A DNA stretch of 64,000 nt, taken from the NCBI GenBank assembly GCA_945907735.1, contig CAMDTL010000001.1, positions 62,001 through 126,000 of the forward strand, read 5' to 3'. The stretch comes from Methylotenera oryzisoli (GTDB lineage Bacteria; Pseudomonadota; Gammaproteobacteria; Burkholderiales; Methylophilaceae). The notes beneath the pieces are model-generated. The model saw only the letters and a list, made by a program, of their open reading frames with translations. It was not told the origin of the DNA and searched no databases. Every line of letters begins with the position of its first letter. Position 1 is the first letter of the stretch. This document shows positions 54,513 to 64,000 of this stretch, piece by piece. The position numbers and the translations under genes were made by a program.

Positions 54513-55145
54513 TTATTCTATTGGATTTGGTGTCGGTAATTTTACGCCTTCAATCAGCAGCGTGATTTCAACGTCGTCGCCCACAGGCGCATCTTTTTTA
54601 AGCGGCCAAGCAAAGCCAAAGTCGCTGGCTTTTAAGCTGGTTTTTGCCTCAAACCCAGTACGGTAGCCGCCCCACGGGTCGCTGCCATAGCCTAATACTT
54701 TAAATGAAAAGGTCATTTCTTTGGCTATGCCATGCAGAGTCAAAACCCCAGTCATTACGCCTTCGGTATTGGATTTCGCCTCAATTCTCTTGCTCACAAA
54801 GGTCGCGTCGGCAAATTTTTCGGTGTCTAAATAGTCTTTTTCTTTAATGTGTTTATCTCGCTTGGCATGACTGCTGTTCACGCTTAACATATTAATTTTT
54901 GCTTCCACAGATGAGTTGGCTAGGTTTTCACTGTCGATTGAAATTTTGCCAGTAATATCGCTAAAGGTACCTGAGGTTTTGCTGGCAACGTGACGAATTG
55001 TCCAATTGGCAAAACTATGTGCATCGTCAATTCGATAGGCATCAGGCTCTGCTAGTGCATGGCTGCAAGCCAATAGCAGAGAAGCTGCCAGGCATGCACT
55101 GGAATGCTTTAATCCAGTGGTAGTTATTTTAAGAATTTTATGCAT
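54513..55145 (-). CDS. YceI family periplasmic protein
   Basis: YRIDDAHSFANWTIRHVASKTSGTFSDITGKISID, KASDFGFAWPLKKDAPVGDDVEITLLIEGVK. Confidence 0.93.
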   Translation of the reverse strand: MHKILKITTTGLKHSSACLAASLLLACSHALAEPDAYRIDDAHSFANWTIRHVASKTSGTFSDITGKISIDSENLANSSVEAKINMLSVNSSHAKRDKHIKEKDYLDTEKFADATFVSKRIEAKSNTEGVMTGVLTLHGIAKEMTFSFKVLGYGSDPWGGYRTGFEAKTSLKASDFGFAWPLKKDAPVGDDVEITLLIEGVKLPTPNPIE

Positions 55146-55284
55146 GTTTTTCTCCTAATCTTGTTTTGGCAAATCGGCACTGCTGCACGCTCATTTGTAT
55201 CAAGCTCTCTTTTCATACGTCAATTGTAAATAGCCTCAATATGCTAATATTAGGATGTTCTCATCATATATCAAAGTACAACTT

Positions 55285-55871
<587 letters not shown>

Positions 55872-55906
55872 TAAAAACTACCTAATTCGCCAGAATGACG
55901 GACAAT

Positions 55907-55932
55907 AAAAAACCCGCCTAGGCGGGTTTTTT
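55907..55932. terminator. Bidirectional terminator between tadA and the Bax1-I-like gene
   Basis: aaaaaacccgcctaggcgggtttttt. Confidence 0.9.
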
Positions 55933-55947
55933 AACAAACTTTAAAGC

Positions 55948-56634
55948 TTAATCGTTGCTGCCCATTAAGCCCATCAAAAGTTGCAGTAAGCTGGTAAACA
56001 AGTTGTAAATACTCATGTACAAGCTTAACGTTGCCATCACGTAATTGGTTTCGCCACCATTCACAATACGACTAACATCGTACAAAATAAAGCCTGAGAA
56101 TAAAATTACACCGATGCCAGAAAGCGCTAATGTCATGGCTGGAATTTGCAAAAAGATATTAGCCAGTGAAGCGACAATCAGCAAAATAATGCCAACCAAC
56201 AAGAATTTACCCATAAAGCTAAAGTCTTTTTTGCTGGTAGTGGCAATGCCTGCCATGGTCATCAAAATTACGCCAGTGCCGCCAGCCGCCAAGCCAACAA
56301 TTTGCGCACCATTACGTAGATTTAACGCATGTTGCAAAATTGGACCTAACATTAAGCCGAGTAAAAATGTGAGGCCCAGCAATAAAACCACACCTATGCT
56401 GCTGTTGCGATTAGCTGAGATGGCTGCAAACATACCAAACAAGACTGCCATAGCGCCAATTGCAAACATAAACGGATGCTCTGCTGCAAACGCAAAATTC
56501 ATTTTCATGCCGACCATTGCGCCAATCACAGTTGGAATCATGGTGAGGCCAAGCATGGCGTAAGTGTTGCGCAACACCTTGTTCTGCGTGGCCAAACTAC
56601 CTTCACGACCTAATACTTGCATATCATCTAACAT
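55948..56634 (-). CDS. Bax inhibitor-1/YccA family membrane protein
   Basis: NKVLRNTYAMLGLTMIPTVIGAMVG, LFSGFILYDVSRIVNGGETNYVMATLSLYMSIYNLFTSLLQLL. Confidence 0.93.
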   Translation of the reverse strand: MLDDMQVLGREGSLATQNKVLRNTYAMLGLTMIPTVIGAMVGMKMNFAFAAEHPFMFAIGAMAVLFGMFAAISANRNSSIGVVLLLGLTFLLGLMLGPILQHALNLRNGAQIVGLAAGGTGVILMTMAGIATTSKKDFSFMGKFLLVGIILLIVASLANIFLQIPAMTLALSGIGVILFSGFILYDVSRIVNGGETNYVMATLSLYMSIYNLFTSLLQLLMGLMGSND

Positions 56635-56732
56635 GTTATTTCCTTATAAAAACTTGCCAAACGGCAACACTACTAAGATAGCGACAATTAACAAAATTTT
56701 CAAGGGCTAAATGATGACAATTTGATGAAATA

Positions 56733-57779
56733 TTAGGCAAACAAATCAGTCTCAGGTTTTCCAACCAAATTCACACGCTTTACCGCCGCCACAAACGCGC
56801 CATTTGCATGCAAATGGCGCAAGCTCATTGGGTAGCGCGCGCCGTGCATGCGTGCCAGCCGTGCGATGCTAAGCGCGGGCATTTTCCACTCGAGTTTCTC
56901 TAACAATTCATCAGCTAAATCTGGGTGATTGCACAGCAGCACCATGTCGCAGCCCGCATTCAAAGCGGCCAAACTGCGCGTGGTCACATCGCCGCCCACA
57001 GATGCGCCTTCCATGCTTAAATCATCGCTAAAAATCACGCCATGAAAGCCTAAACGTTCGCGCAATACTTTTTGTAACCAGGTGGGCGAAAACCCCGCAG
57101 GCTTATCATCCACTTTCGGGTAAATCACGTGCGCGGGCATAATCGCCGCCAAACCTTCATCTATCATTTGCCTAAAGGGCTGCATGTCATTTTGTGCAAT
57201 TTGGTCAAACTCACGCTCGTCAATGGGAATACTCACGTGCGAATCGGCCACCACAAACCCATGCCCAGGAAAATGCTTGCCTACTGCCTGCATGCCACCT
57301 TTTTTCAGGCCTTGTATGATGGAAAACGCCAGCTCGTTAATGGCTTGCGGTTCTTTATGAAACGCGCGATCGCCAATCACCAAGCTATCGCCATAATCCA
57401 TATCCAACACGGGCGTAAAGCTAAAATCCACACCGTGCGCACGTAATTCAGCGGCTAAAATCCAGCCAGCCTCTGTTGCTAACTCTTTGGCTGTTTTTCT
57501 ATCCATATCCCAAATTTTGCCAAACTCGCGCATCGGTGGAATTTTGGTAAACCCTTCGCGAAAACGTTGCACACGGCCACCTTCGTGATCTACCGCGATT
57601 AAAATTGGCGGGCTGCGAACCGTATGGATACTAGCTGTCAGAGCGCTTAATTGCGCGCAATTTTCAAAGTTGCGTGCAAATAAAATCACGCCACCAACCA
57701 GCGGATGTTGCAAGCGTTTAATGTCGTCGGCAGTGAGTGCCTTACCGACAATGTCTAACATGACAGGACCTAGCGACAT
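56733..57779 (-). CDS. nagZ: Beta-N-acetylhexosaminidase
   Basis: GGVILFARNFEN, AVDHEGGRVQRFREGFTKIPPM, AVGKHFPGHGFVVADSHVSIP, FSDDLSMEGASVGGD. Confidence 0.97.
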   Translation of the reverse strand: MSLGPVMLDIVGKALTADDIKRLQHPLVGGVILFARNFENCAQLSALTASIHTVRSPPILIAVDHEGGRVQRFREGFTKIPPMREFGKIWDMDRKTAKELATEAGWILAAELRAHGVDFSFTPVLDMDYGDSLVIGDRAFHKEPQAINELAFSIIQGLKKGGMQAVGKHFPGHGFVVADSHVSIPIDEREFDQIAQNDMQPFRQMIDEGLAAIMPAHVIYPKVDDKPAGFSPTWLQKVLRERLGFHGVIFSDDLSMEGASVGGDVTTRSLAALNAGCDMVLLCNHPDLADELLEKLEWKMPALSIARLARMHGARYPMSLRHLHANGAFVAAVKRVNLVGKPETDLFA

Positions 57780-57824
57780 TGTTGCTTTCTATCTATTTTA
57801 ATAATATTGAATCATAGCAAAACA

Positions 57825-57893
57825 TCCTGAGATGTTGAACTTGATTCAGCATCTCACGCTATACCAGATTGCGGGTCAAGCCCAAAATGACAT
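57825..57893. repeat. Candidate dispersed intergenic repeat
   Basis: gatgttgaacttgattcagcatct...cccaaaatgacat; shares tgaacttgattcag(c/t)atct with the 59.06 kb element. Confidence 0.4.
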
Positions 57894-59029
57894 CAAGCTT
57901 TTAACCGATATAGCGAGGTAATTTCTTTGCTGCGCGCCGCATAAAGTGGGTCAGATTGGTCGCTAGATTTTGCATGTTTTGGCGCAATATCCAACTTTTC
58001 AATCATACTTAAACCGGCATCTGCTATCCATTTCATTAATTCTTCATTGCTACGCAAACCCAAGTGCTCAGCTATATCTGAGAGTATTAACCAAGCTTCG
58101 CCATTGTCATTCAAGTGCGCTTTTACGCCCGCCAGAAACCCTTTTAACATCGCGCTATTCGGGTCGTAAATGGCGTGCTCAATCGGAGCATTGGCTTTGG
58201 CGGGCAGCCACGGTGGGTTACACACAATTAAATCGGCTTTTTTGAAACCGCTGGGGAATAAATTGGCCTGCTCAACTTCAATATACTCTTTCAAACCTAG
58301 CTGGGCGATATTTTCACTGGCGCAATTCAATGCGCGAATATTGTTGTCGGTGGCGATGACTTTTTTAATGCCGCGCGTCACCAAAATCGCCGCGATGACG
58401 CCTGTGCCTGTGCCGATATCAAACGCGGTTTTAAAGTTATTCAGCGGTGCGTTATTAATTAAGTCTAAGTATTCACCGCGCACTGGACTATATACGCCGT
58501 AGTGCGCATGAATATTGGCTTGCATGGCATCGATATAGACGCCTTTTTTACGCCATTCATGCGCGCCCATCATGCCCAATAGTTCGCGTAACGATAATAG
58601 CAACTTGGCTGGTAATTTATCAATTTTGGGGTCGATAATGAGTGCGCTAGCCACCGCCTCTTTTACCTCAGGCGCACGGCGTAGCTCACATGCACCATAT
58701 TTCAGTTCGATTAAAATTTTATTGGTGATACTCGCGCGCTGAATCTGCCGCGCACGATGCTGGTGAAACGCTTCCAGCATCGTCGTAGCAGGTTTAATCG
58801 GCTTAATATCGAACTTGCGGGTAATCGCCTGCAACAACTGTTTGGCGTTTTGAAAATCACCTGTATAGAGCAAAGCGGTGCCTTCGCATATCTGCTTGTA
58901 AGCCACTTTAGCATTGGTGGTGTCATCGGCCAGCAGTATGTTCTTTGGCGGCGGGCTACCTGCTTCAGATTGCCAATGCGCTTGCTGCGTGGTTTTTTTA
59001 TCTTGCCAAGTTGTTATCGTTTCAGTCAA
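57893..59029 (-). CDS. Class I SAM-dependent methyltransferase (HemK/RlmG-like)
   Basis: FDIGTGTGVIAAILVTRGIKKVIATDNNIRALNCA, DLIVCNPPWLPAKA. Confidence 0.85.
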   Translation of the reverse strand: MTETITTWQDKKTTQQAHWQSEAGSPPPKNILLADDTTNAKVAYKQICEGTALLYTGDFQNAKQLLQAITRKFDIKPIKPATTMLEAFHQHRARQIQRASITNKILIELKYGACELRRAPEVKEAVASALIIDPKIDKLPAKLLLSLRELLGMMGAHEWRKKGVYIDAMQANIHAHYGVYSPVRGEYLDLINNAPLNNFKTAFDIGTGTGVIAAILVTRGIKKVIATDNNIRALNCASENIAQLGLKEYIEVEQANLFPSGFKKADLIVCNPPWLPAKANAPIEHAIYDPNSAMLKGFLAGVKAHLNDNGEAWLILSDIAEHLGLRSNEELMKWIADAGLSMIEKLDIAPKHAKSSDQSDPLYAARSKEITSLYRLKA

Positions 59030-59054
59030 TGTGAGTCCTAAAGGGTAAAATTGC

Positions 59055-59114
59055 TGTCATGCTGAACTTGATTCAGTATCTAAAATTAGATGGCGGATTG
59101 AATCCGCAATGACA
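59055..59114. repeat. Candidate dispersed intergenic repeat with TGTCAT/ATGACA inverted ends
   Basis: tgtcatgctgaacttgattcagtatctaaaattagatggcggattgaatccgcaatgaca. Confidence 0.5.
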
Positions 59115-59121
59115 AAAAACA

Positions 59122-59826
59122 TTAAATTTTAAATGGGTTAAAGTCGGTATTTTTATCGTAATAATCTTCGTTCTCGGCTTTTTTAAGAAAAGCCACTGCT
59201 TTATAAACCGCGGGCGTAAACGCAATTTCGACTGCAATTTTAGCGATAATTTGCGCGCCAATGATCAGTGGAATTTTATCGTTAGGAATAATACCAGTAT
59301 TCCAAAATGCCAGCGGCACGAACATAATGGTGTCCACAGTTTCGCCAAACACGGTGCTGGTAATGGTGCGCTGCCACAAGTACTTGCCAGCACTGAAAAT
59401 TTTCATTTTCGCCATCACAAAACTATTTACAAATTCGCCCACCGCAAACGCAATGAGCCCTGCCAAAGCAATTCGCCAAGTGCTGCCAAACGCCACTTCA
59501 TATTCGTGTTGGTTGTTCCAAAATGGCGCAGGCGGCAGCGCGACGATCATCCATGCCATAAACGAAGCAAACGCCAGCCCAACAAACCCAGCCCAAATCA
59601 CTCTTCTTGAAGCTGCATAACCATAGACTTCTGTCAAAATATCGCCAAAAATAAACGAAATAGGGAAAAATAAAACGCCAGCGCCAAAGGTGAGTGTGCC
59701 CAACAGCGGCGTATCTATTTGCGTAACTTTGGCTGGACCAATCAAATTGGAACACACCAAAACCGTGACAAATGCTGCCATAATTAAGTCGTAATATCGG
59801 TAATTTTTGTGCATCCAAATACTCAA
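59122..59826 (-). CDS. Queuosine precursor transporter family protein (YhhQ-like)
   Basis: FPISFIFGDILTEVYGYAASRRVIWAGF, AVGEFVNSFVMAKMKI. Confidence 0.9.
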   Translation of the reverse strand: MSIWMHKNYRYYDLIMAAFVTVLVCSNLIGPAKVTQIDTPLLGTLTFGAGVLFFPISFIFGDILTEVYGYAASRRVIWAGFVGLAFASFMAWMIVALPPAPFWNNQHEYEVAFGSTWRIALAGLIAFAVGEFVNSFVMAKMKIFSAGKYLWQRTITSTVFGETVDTIMFVPLAFWNTGIIPNDKIPLIIGAQIIAKIAVEIAFTPAVYKAVAFLKKAENEDYYDKNTDFNPFKI

Positions 59827-59831
59827 GAAAA

Positions 59832-60623
59832 TTAGGTTTCTGCCCTGACATCTAACTTATCTCTAAGTTGATCACCCAGTAAATTAATCGCCAAAATCAA
59901 GCTCATTAAGCTCAAACCCACAATCAACACATAATGCGGCGCCACCAACATATAACGCACACCGTCGCGCAACATGGCACCCCAGCTTGCATTGGGCGCT
60001 TGTATGCCCAAGCCGAGAAACGACAAACTCGCCTCGGCGATCATTATACTCGCCAAGCTGTAAGTGGCCTCCACAATTAAAATAGAGCTTAGCAACGGCA
60101 AGATATGTTTAAACAAAAGTCGCGGCACGCTGGCGCCGAGCGATTCTGCCGCTTGCACGTGCTGGCGATTGCGCAAACTCATGGTTTGTCCGCGCGTCAA
60201 TCGCGCATAACTCACCCAACCCGTCATGCAAAGCGCAATCATCAAATTAGCCATGCCTGGACCCAATACGGCGGCAAACGCAATCGCCAATAATATGCCT
60301 GGGAAAGCCAAAAAAATATCGGTAATTTGCATCAACATGCGATCAATTTTCCCGCCATAAAAACCTGCCAGTAAGCCAATGCATACACCAATAGTCATGC
60401 TAATTAACGTCACAAAAATAGCCACCACAAACGAAATCTGCACACCTCTTAAAATGCGCGCCAAAATGTCGCGCCCTAAATCATCCGCGCCTAACCAATG
60501 TTGAACGTTAGGCGTGGCAAGGATTGCGTTTAAATCGATGCCGTTGCCATGCAAGCCGAATAATAGCCCTAACATGACGGCCACAATCCAAAATAATAAA
60601 ATAAATGATGCGATTTTTTTCAC
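59832..60623 (-). CDS. Peptide-type ABC transporter permease (DppC/OppC-like)
   Basis: HWLGADDLGRDILARILRGVQISFVVA, EASLSFLGLGIQAPNASWGAMLRDG. Confidence 0.93.
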   Translation of the reverse strand: MKKIASFILLFWIVAVMLGLLFGLHGNGIDLNAILATPNVQHWLGADDLGRDILARILRGVQISFVVAIFVTLISMTIGVCIGLLAGFYGGKIDRMLMQITDIFLAFPGILLAIAFAAVLGPGMANLMIALCMTGWVSYARLTRGQTMSLRNRQHVQAAESLGASVPRLLFKHILPLLSSILIVEATYSLASIMIAEASLSFLGLGIQAPNASWGAMLRDGVRYMLVAPHYVLIVGLSLMSLILAINLLGDQLRDKLDVRAET

Positions 60624-61537
60624 GCACTTACCCTCACGCGTGGATCGGCAAATCTATAAATAATATCTGTAAATAAATTCACCAACACATAACTCAGTGC
60701 CACTACCAGTACGCAGGCCTGTGTCACTGGATAATCACGCTTTTCGATGCTCTCCACCAGCAAACGGCCAATACCATCCCAGCTAAAAATTGTCTCGGTA
60801 ATTACCGTGCCCGCTAGCAAACTGCCCATTTGCAAGCCGACAATGGTGATAATTGGCAGCAAAGCGGCACGCAAAGCGTGACGCACAATGACGGTTTGTT
60901 CACTCAAGCCTTTCGCGCGTGCAGTGCGAATAAAATCATCGTGCAACACATCCAATAAACTGGTGCGCGTCATGCGCGTGAGTATTGCGCTTAAGCCCAA
61001 ACCCAAAGTAATCGCGGGCAAAATAATTGAACTGTTCGATTCCATGCCGCTGACAGGCAACCAGCCCAGCCATACCGCGAAAACCAACATCAATATTGGC
61101 CCTAGCCAAAACGCGGGCATGGCAGAAAATCGCACCGAAACCATAGTCACCACAAAATCCTGCCAGTGATTCGCCTTAAGCGCGGCGTAAATGCCCAGCG
61201 GAATACCAATCACCAAGCCAATGATAAGTGATGAAATCGCCAGTTTTAAAGTGGCGGGATAACGCGTTTTGATGAGATCGATAATCGGCGTTTTTGTGTG
61301 TATCGAGCTGCCTAAATCGCCGTGTGCGAGCTTGGCTATATAACGACCAAATTGACTAATTAACGGTTGCTTTAGCCCAAGGTCTGCACGCAAAGTATCG
61401 CGGTCTGCCATGCTGGCCGACTCGCCTAACATTACTTCTACTGGGTCGCCTGGCACTAAATGTATCAGCAAAAAAGTGAGTAGTAAAACGCCAAAAATGA
61501 CGGTAGCGAAGCTAGATAATTTTTTAATTAAAAACAC
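60620..61537 (-). CDS. Peptide-type ABC transporter permease (DppB/OppB-like)
   Basis: FLLIHLVPGDPVEVMLGESA, RTARAKGLSEQTVIVRHALRAALLPIITIVGLQMGSLLAGTVITETIF. Confidence 0.94.
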   Translation of the reverse strand: MFLIKKLSSFATVIFGVLLLTFLLIHLVPGDPVEVMLGESASMADRDTLRADLGLKQPLISQFGRYIAKLAHGDLGSSIHTKTPIIDLIKTRYPATLKLAISSLIIGLVIGIPLGIYAALKANHWQDFVVTMVSVRFSAMPAFWLGPILMLVFAVWLGWLPVSGMESNSSIILPAITLGLGLSAILTRMTRTSLLDVLHDDFIRTARAKGLSEQTVIVRHALRAALLPIITIVGLQMGSLLAGTVITETIFSWDGIGRLLVESIEKRDYPVTQACVLVVALSYVLVNLFTDIIYRFADPRVRVSA

Positions 61538-61549
61538 AAACCACCTTAA

Positions 61550-61628
61550 TCCCCTCGCCCATTGTGGGAGAGGGGTAAAGCCGCATAATCACCCTCTCCC
61601 CAACCCTCCCCCGCCTAGGGGGAGGGAG
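61550..61628. repeat. GC-rich double-hairpin intergenic repeat
   Basis: cccctcgcccattgtgggagagggg then CCCTCCCCC gccta GGGGGAGGG (perfect 9-bp arms). Confidence 0.6.
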
Positions 61629-61631
61629 TAA

Positions 61632-62111
61632 CTATTCTGAAATAAAAACTTGTGTTCCCGCTTCAACCAAATCAAACAAAGCAATCACATCCTCATTACG
61701 CATACGCACGCAGCCGTGCGAGCCAGTTTTTCCCATTTGCGTGGAATCTGGCGTACCGTGAATGTAAATGTAACGCTGCATGGTATCCACATTGCCAAGT
61801 CGATTTTTGCCAATTTCCTTGCCACTTAACCACAAAATCCGCGTTAAAATCCAATCACGCTCCGGAAACTGCATCATTAACTCTGGCGTACAGATTTCAC
61901 CTGTGGCTCTGCGTCCGACAAACACGGTATTCTGCTCGCAACCTGTACCTATCTTGGCGCGGACAATATGCGTGCCCAATGGCGTGCAGCCACTATCTTT
62001 CTCGCAACCTACGCCGTTAGCAGCGGTTGAAATGCGATATGTTGCCTTCACCTTGCCAGGTGCATCGAGCAATTTTAGTGTTTGTTGGGAAATGGAAATT
62101 TTAATTTGCAT
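61632..62111 (-). CDS. L,D-transpeptidase (YkuD domain)
   Basis: KISISQQTLKLLD...YIHGTPDSTQMGKTGSHGCVRMRNEDVIALFDLVEAGTQVFI (HGT and SHGCVR catalytic motifs). Confidence 0.92.
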   Translation of the reverse strand: MQIKISISQQTLKLLDAPGKVKATYRISTAANGVGCEKDSGCTPLGTHIVRAKIGTGCEQNTVFVGRRATGEICTPELMMQFPERDWILTRILWLSGKEIGKNRLGNVDTMQRYIYIHGTPDSTQMGKTGSHGCVRMRNEDVIALFDLVEAGTQVFISE

Positions 62112-63570
62112 GATTGCTTATTGTATCCGACCTTATGATTGTCGTTAAATTATCCCAATTGCCATCTGGCTTAGGTGCATAGTCTGTAATATTTTTTTGC
62201 ATGGCGGCAAATTGTCCTTCGTACCACAGCGGAATATAGGGCAATTGCGCATGAATGCGCTGCGTAACGGCAGGCCAATCCTCATTAGCCAATAATTTAT
62301 CTAACTCGGTATCTGCATATCTGCCGCGATTAAAACCATTGGGCGGAAAAAAGTCACTGCCAAAGGCTTTGCTGTAGATTTCTGGCGTTTTAATGCCCAC
62401 CCAAGTCAGGCCAAAAAGTTGAAAATTACCTTGTTTGACATCGGCAAAAAAGGTGCCCCAATCCAAACTTCTAATCTCTAAAGCTATGCCAGCTGGCCGC
62501 ATTTGTGCTTGCAATATGGTGGCAAAGCGTACGCGTTGCGCATCGGTAGAGGTTTTATACACCAACTTTAATGGCAACTTTATGCCTGCATCTTGCAATA
62601 ACTTTTTGGCTAATTTTGGATTGTAATCATAGGCAAACAAACTAACACCTAGATTCGTATAGTGTTCTGGCGGCAAAATCGCAGCTGCGACGCGTGAATT
62701 TTTAACCATCACTTTATCGATAATCGCTTGGCGATTGATGGCGTGCGCAATCGCCAATCTTATTTTTTGTTGTTTTAAAATAGCATCTTGCATATTTAAA
62801 CCAAGATAGGAAAAATTAGCGCCAACGCTGGTTTTAACGCTAATTTCAGGTTTGCTTTGCAAATGCTTGACCAGCTCTGGCGGTAAATCGCCTTGTATTA
62901 AATCTGCCTCGCCACGTAAAAGTTTTAGCACCCGCACGGTCGGGTCTTTCACTTCTTGCAGCGAAATGATTTGATTATCGCCAGTTCTTTTAAGCGTCAG
63001 TTTGTTTTGCCAAGATACAAATTCAAGCGCGCCACTGCCAACTGGCTGATGCGAAAAATCGTGGTTTTTTTCGATTAAAGTTTTGGGCAAAATACCAAGA
63101 ATTAATTTGGCAACAAAATGCTTGTCTGGCTGTTTTAATTGAAATAAAACTGTGTGTTCATCTTCCACTTTAATGCGTTCAATATTGGAAAATTCGGCTG
63201 CATGTGGCGAATCTTTTAAACTCAGTAACGAATCATAAGTCGCTTTCACATCGTGCGCAGTCAGCGTTTTGCCGTTATGAAAAGTGGCAGATTTTTGCAA
63301 TGTGAATCGATAGCTTTTTTCATTTAAAGTATCGCTACTTGATGTGTCGCTAGTAGCCAATACGTATACGGGTTGCATGGCAGCATCAAAATCGACTAAG
63401 GGCTGATAAATTAAGCGATTAACGCGCTCGGAGGCTGCATCGGTGGCGTAGCGCGGATCGAGGTTTAGCGGTGCTTGCGCGATGGCAAAATTGATTTCAC
63501 CGATGTTTTCTGGTTTGCCACAAGCCGCAAGGAGCAAACAAAATATCATCAGCAAAATTATTCTCAACAT
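62101..63570 (-). CDS. ABC transporter substrate-binding lipoprotein, peptide/nickel family (SBP_bac_5)
   Basis: Lipobox LLLAACGKPE; LDPRYATDAASERVNRLIYQPLVDFDA, SLLSLKDSPHAAEFSNIERIKV. ATG at 63570 preferred. Confidence 0.92.
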   Translation of the reverse strand: MLRIILLMIFCLLLAACGKPENIGEINFAIAQAPLNLDPRYATDAASERVNRLIYQPLVDFDAAMQPVYVLATSDTSSSDTLNEKSYRFTLQKSATFHNGKTLTAHDVKATYDSLLSLKDSPHAAEFSNIERIKVEDEHTVLFQLKQPDKHFVAKLILGILPKTLIEKNHDFSHQPVGSGALEFVSWQNKLTLKRTGDNQIISLQEVKDPTVRVLKLLRGEADLIQGDLPPELVKHLQSKPEISVKTSVGANFSYLGLNMQDAILKQQKIRLAIAHAINRQAIIDKVMVKNSRVAAAILPPEHYTNLGVSLFAYDYNPKLAKKLLQDAGIKLPLKLVYKTSTDAQRVRFATILQAQMRPAGIALEIRSLDWGTFFADVKQGNFQLFGLTWVGIKTPEIYSKAFGSDFFPPNGFNRGRYADTELDKLLANEDWPAVTQRIHAQLPYIPLWYEGQFAAMQKNITDYAPKPDGNWDNLTTIIRSDTISNHAN

Positions 63571-63652
63571 GACGGTAATTTTACACAGGATTGGGTAACT
63601 ATTTCGCAAAGATTAGGCGCAGATTGCGGGTGTGGTTCGATAAGTTTATCGC

Positions 63653-64000
63653 CTAGCGCTTCAGCTGAATTTTTTCGAACAGCGCGATGGATTCTACATG
63701 CGCGGTGTGCGGGAACATATTGATCACACCCGCCGCACTTAGGCGGTAACCTTTTTCGTTAACCAAAATATTCGCATCACGCGCCAGCGTGGCGGGGTTG
63801 CACGAAACGTAAACGATTGTATTTGGCGCAGTGTTTTCAACAATTGACTTCACCAATTCATGTGCGCCATCGCGCGGTGGATCAACCAACCATTTATCGA
63901 ACTTACCATGTTTTAAATTTAGGCCTGCCAAGCTTGCCTCAGTCATTTTAAACAAATCAGCCACGCCAAATGTTACCTTGCTAATATTGTTTAATTTCGC
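63653..64000 (-). CDS. rlmD: 23S rRNA (uracil(1939)-C(5))-methyltransferase, C-terminal part; gene runs off the window
   Basis: [18 protein letters not shown]...[49 protein letters not shown]. Confidence 0.88.
   Translation of the reverse strand, partial: AKLNNISKVTFGVADLFKMTEASLAGLNLKHGKFDKWLVDPPRDGAHELVKSIVENTAPNTIVYVSCNPATLARDANILVNEKGYRLSAAGVINMFPHTAHVESIALFEKIQLKR

Overview
This 64 kb window looks like a chromosomal segment of a betaproteobacterium, possibly Methylophilaceae-like (this is an inference from gene content and codon style). It is mostly ordinary housekeeping sequence: the end of the dcw cluster (ddl-ftsQ-ftsA-ftsZ-lpxC), a lytic transglycosylase, cca, slmA, argB/argA, rsmE, tkt-gap-pgk-pyk-purC, ppa facing hppA, a DUF721 gene, an M23 peptidase and secA, rnfABCDGE-nth, dapA-bamC, ccmABCDEFGH, mutS, one tRNA-Leu(UAA), tadA, nagZ, a peptide-type ABC transporter, and a truncated rlmD at the right edge. 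The most interesting accessory locus is 31.3-34.2 kb. It encodes a DUF692/MNIO enzyme, a DUF2063 partner and a small precursor with eight GKCG motifs (HvfABC/bufferin-like copper-binding RiPP type), together with a zf-HC2-like anti-sigma factor. Its ECF sigma gene is broken by three single-base homopolymer indels, one of them in a C11/G11 tract. Other points worth a second look are an XRE-type HTH fused to N-acetylglutamate synthase with two matching palindromes upstream, a perfect palindrome upstream of mutS, a candidate structured leader upstream of tkt, a near-absent ccmI, an L,D-transpeptidase embedded in a peptide ABC operon, and dispersed intergenic repeats. No CRISPR arrays, IS elements or prophages were recognised. 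All calls were made by reading the sequence and ORF track; no database search was run.
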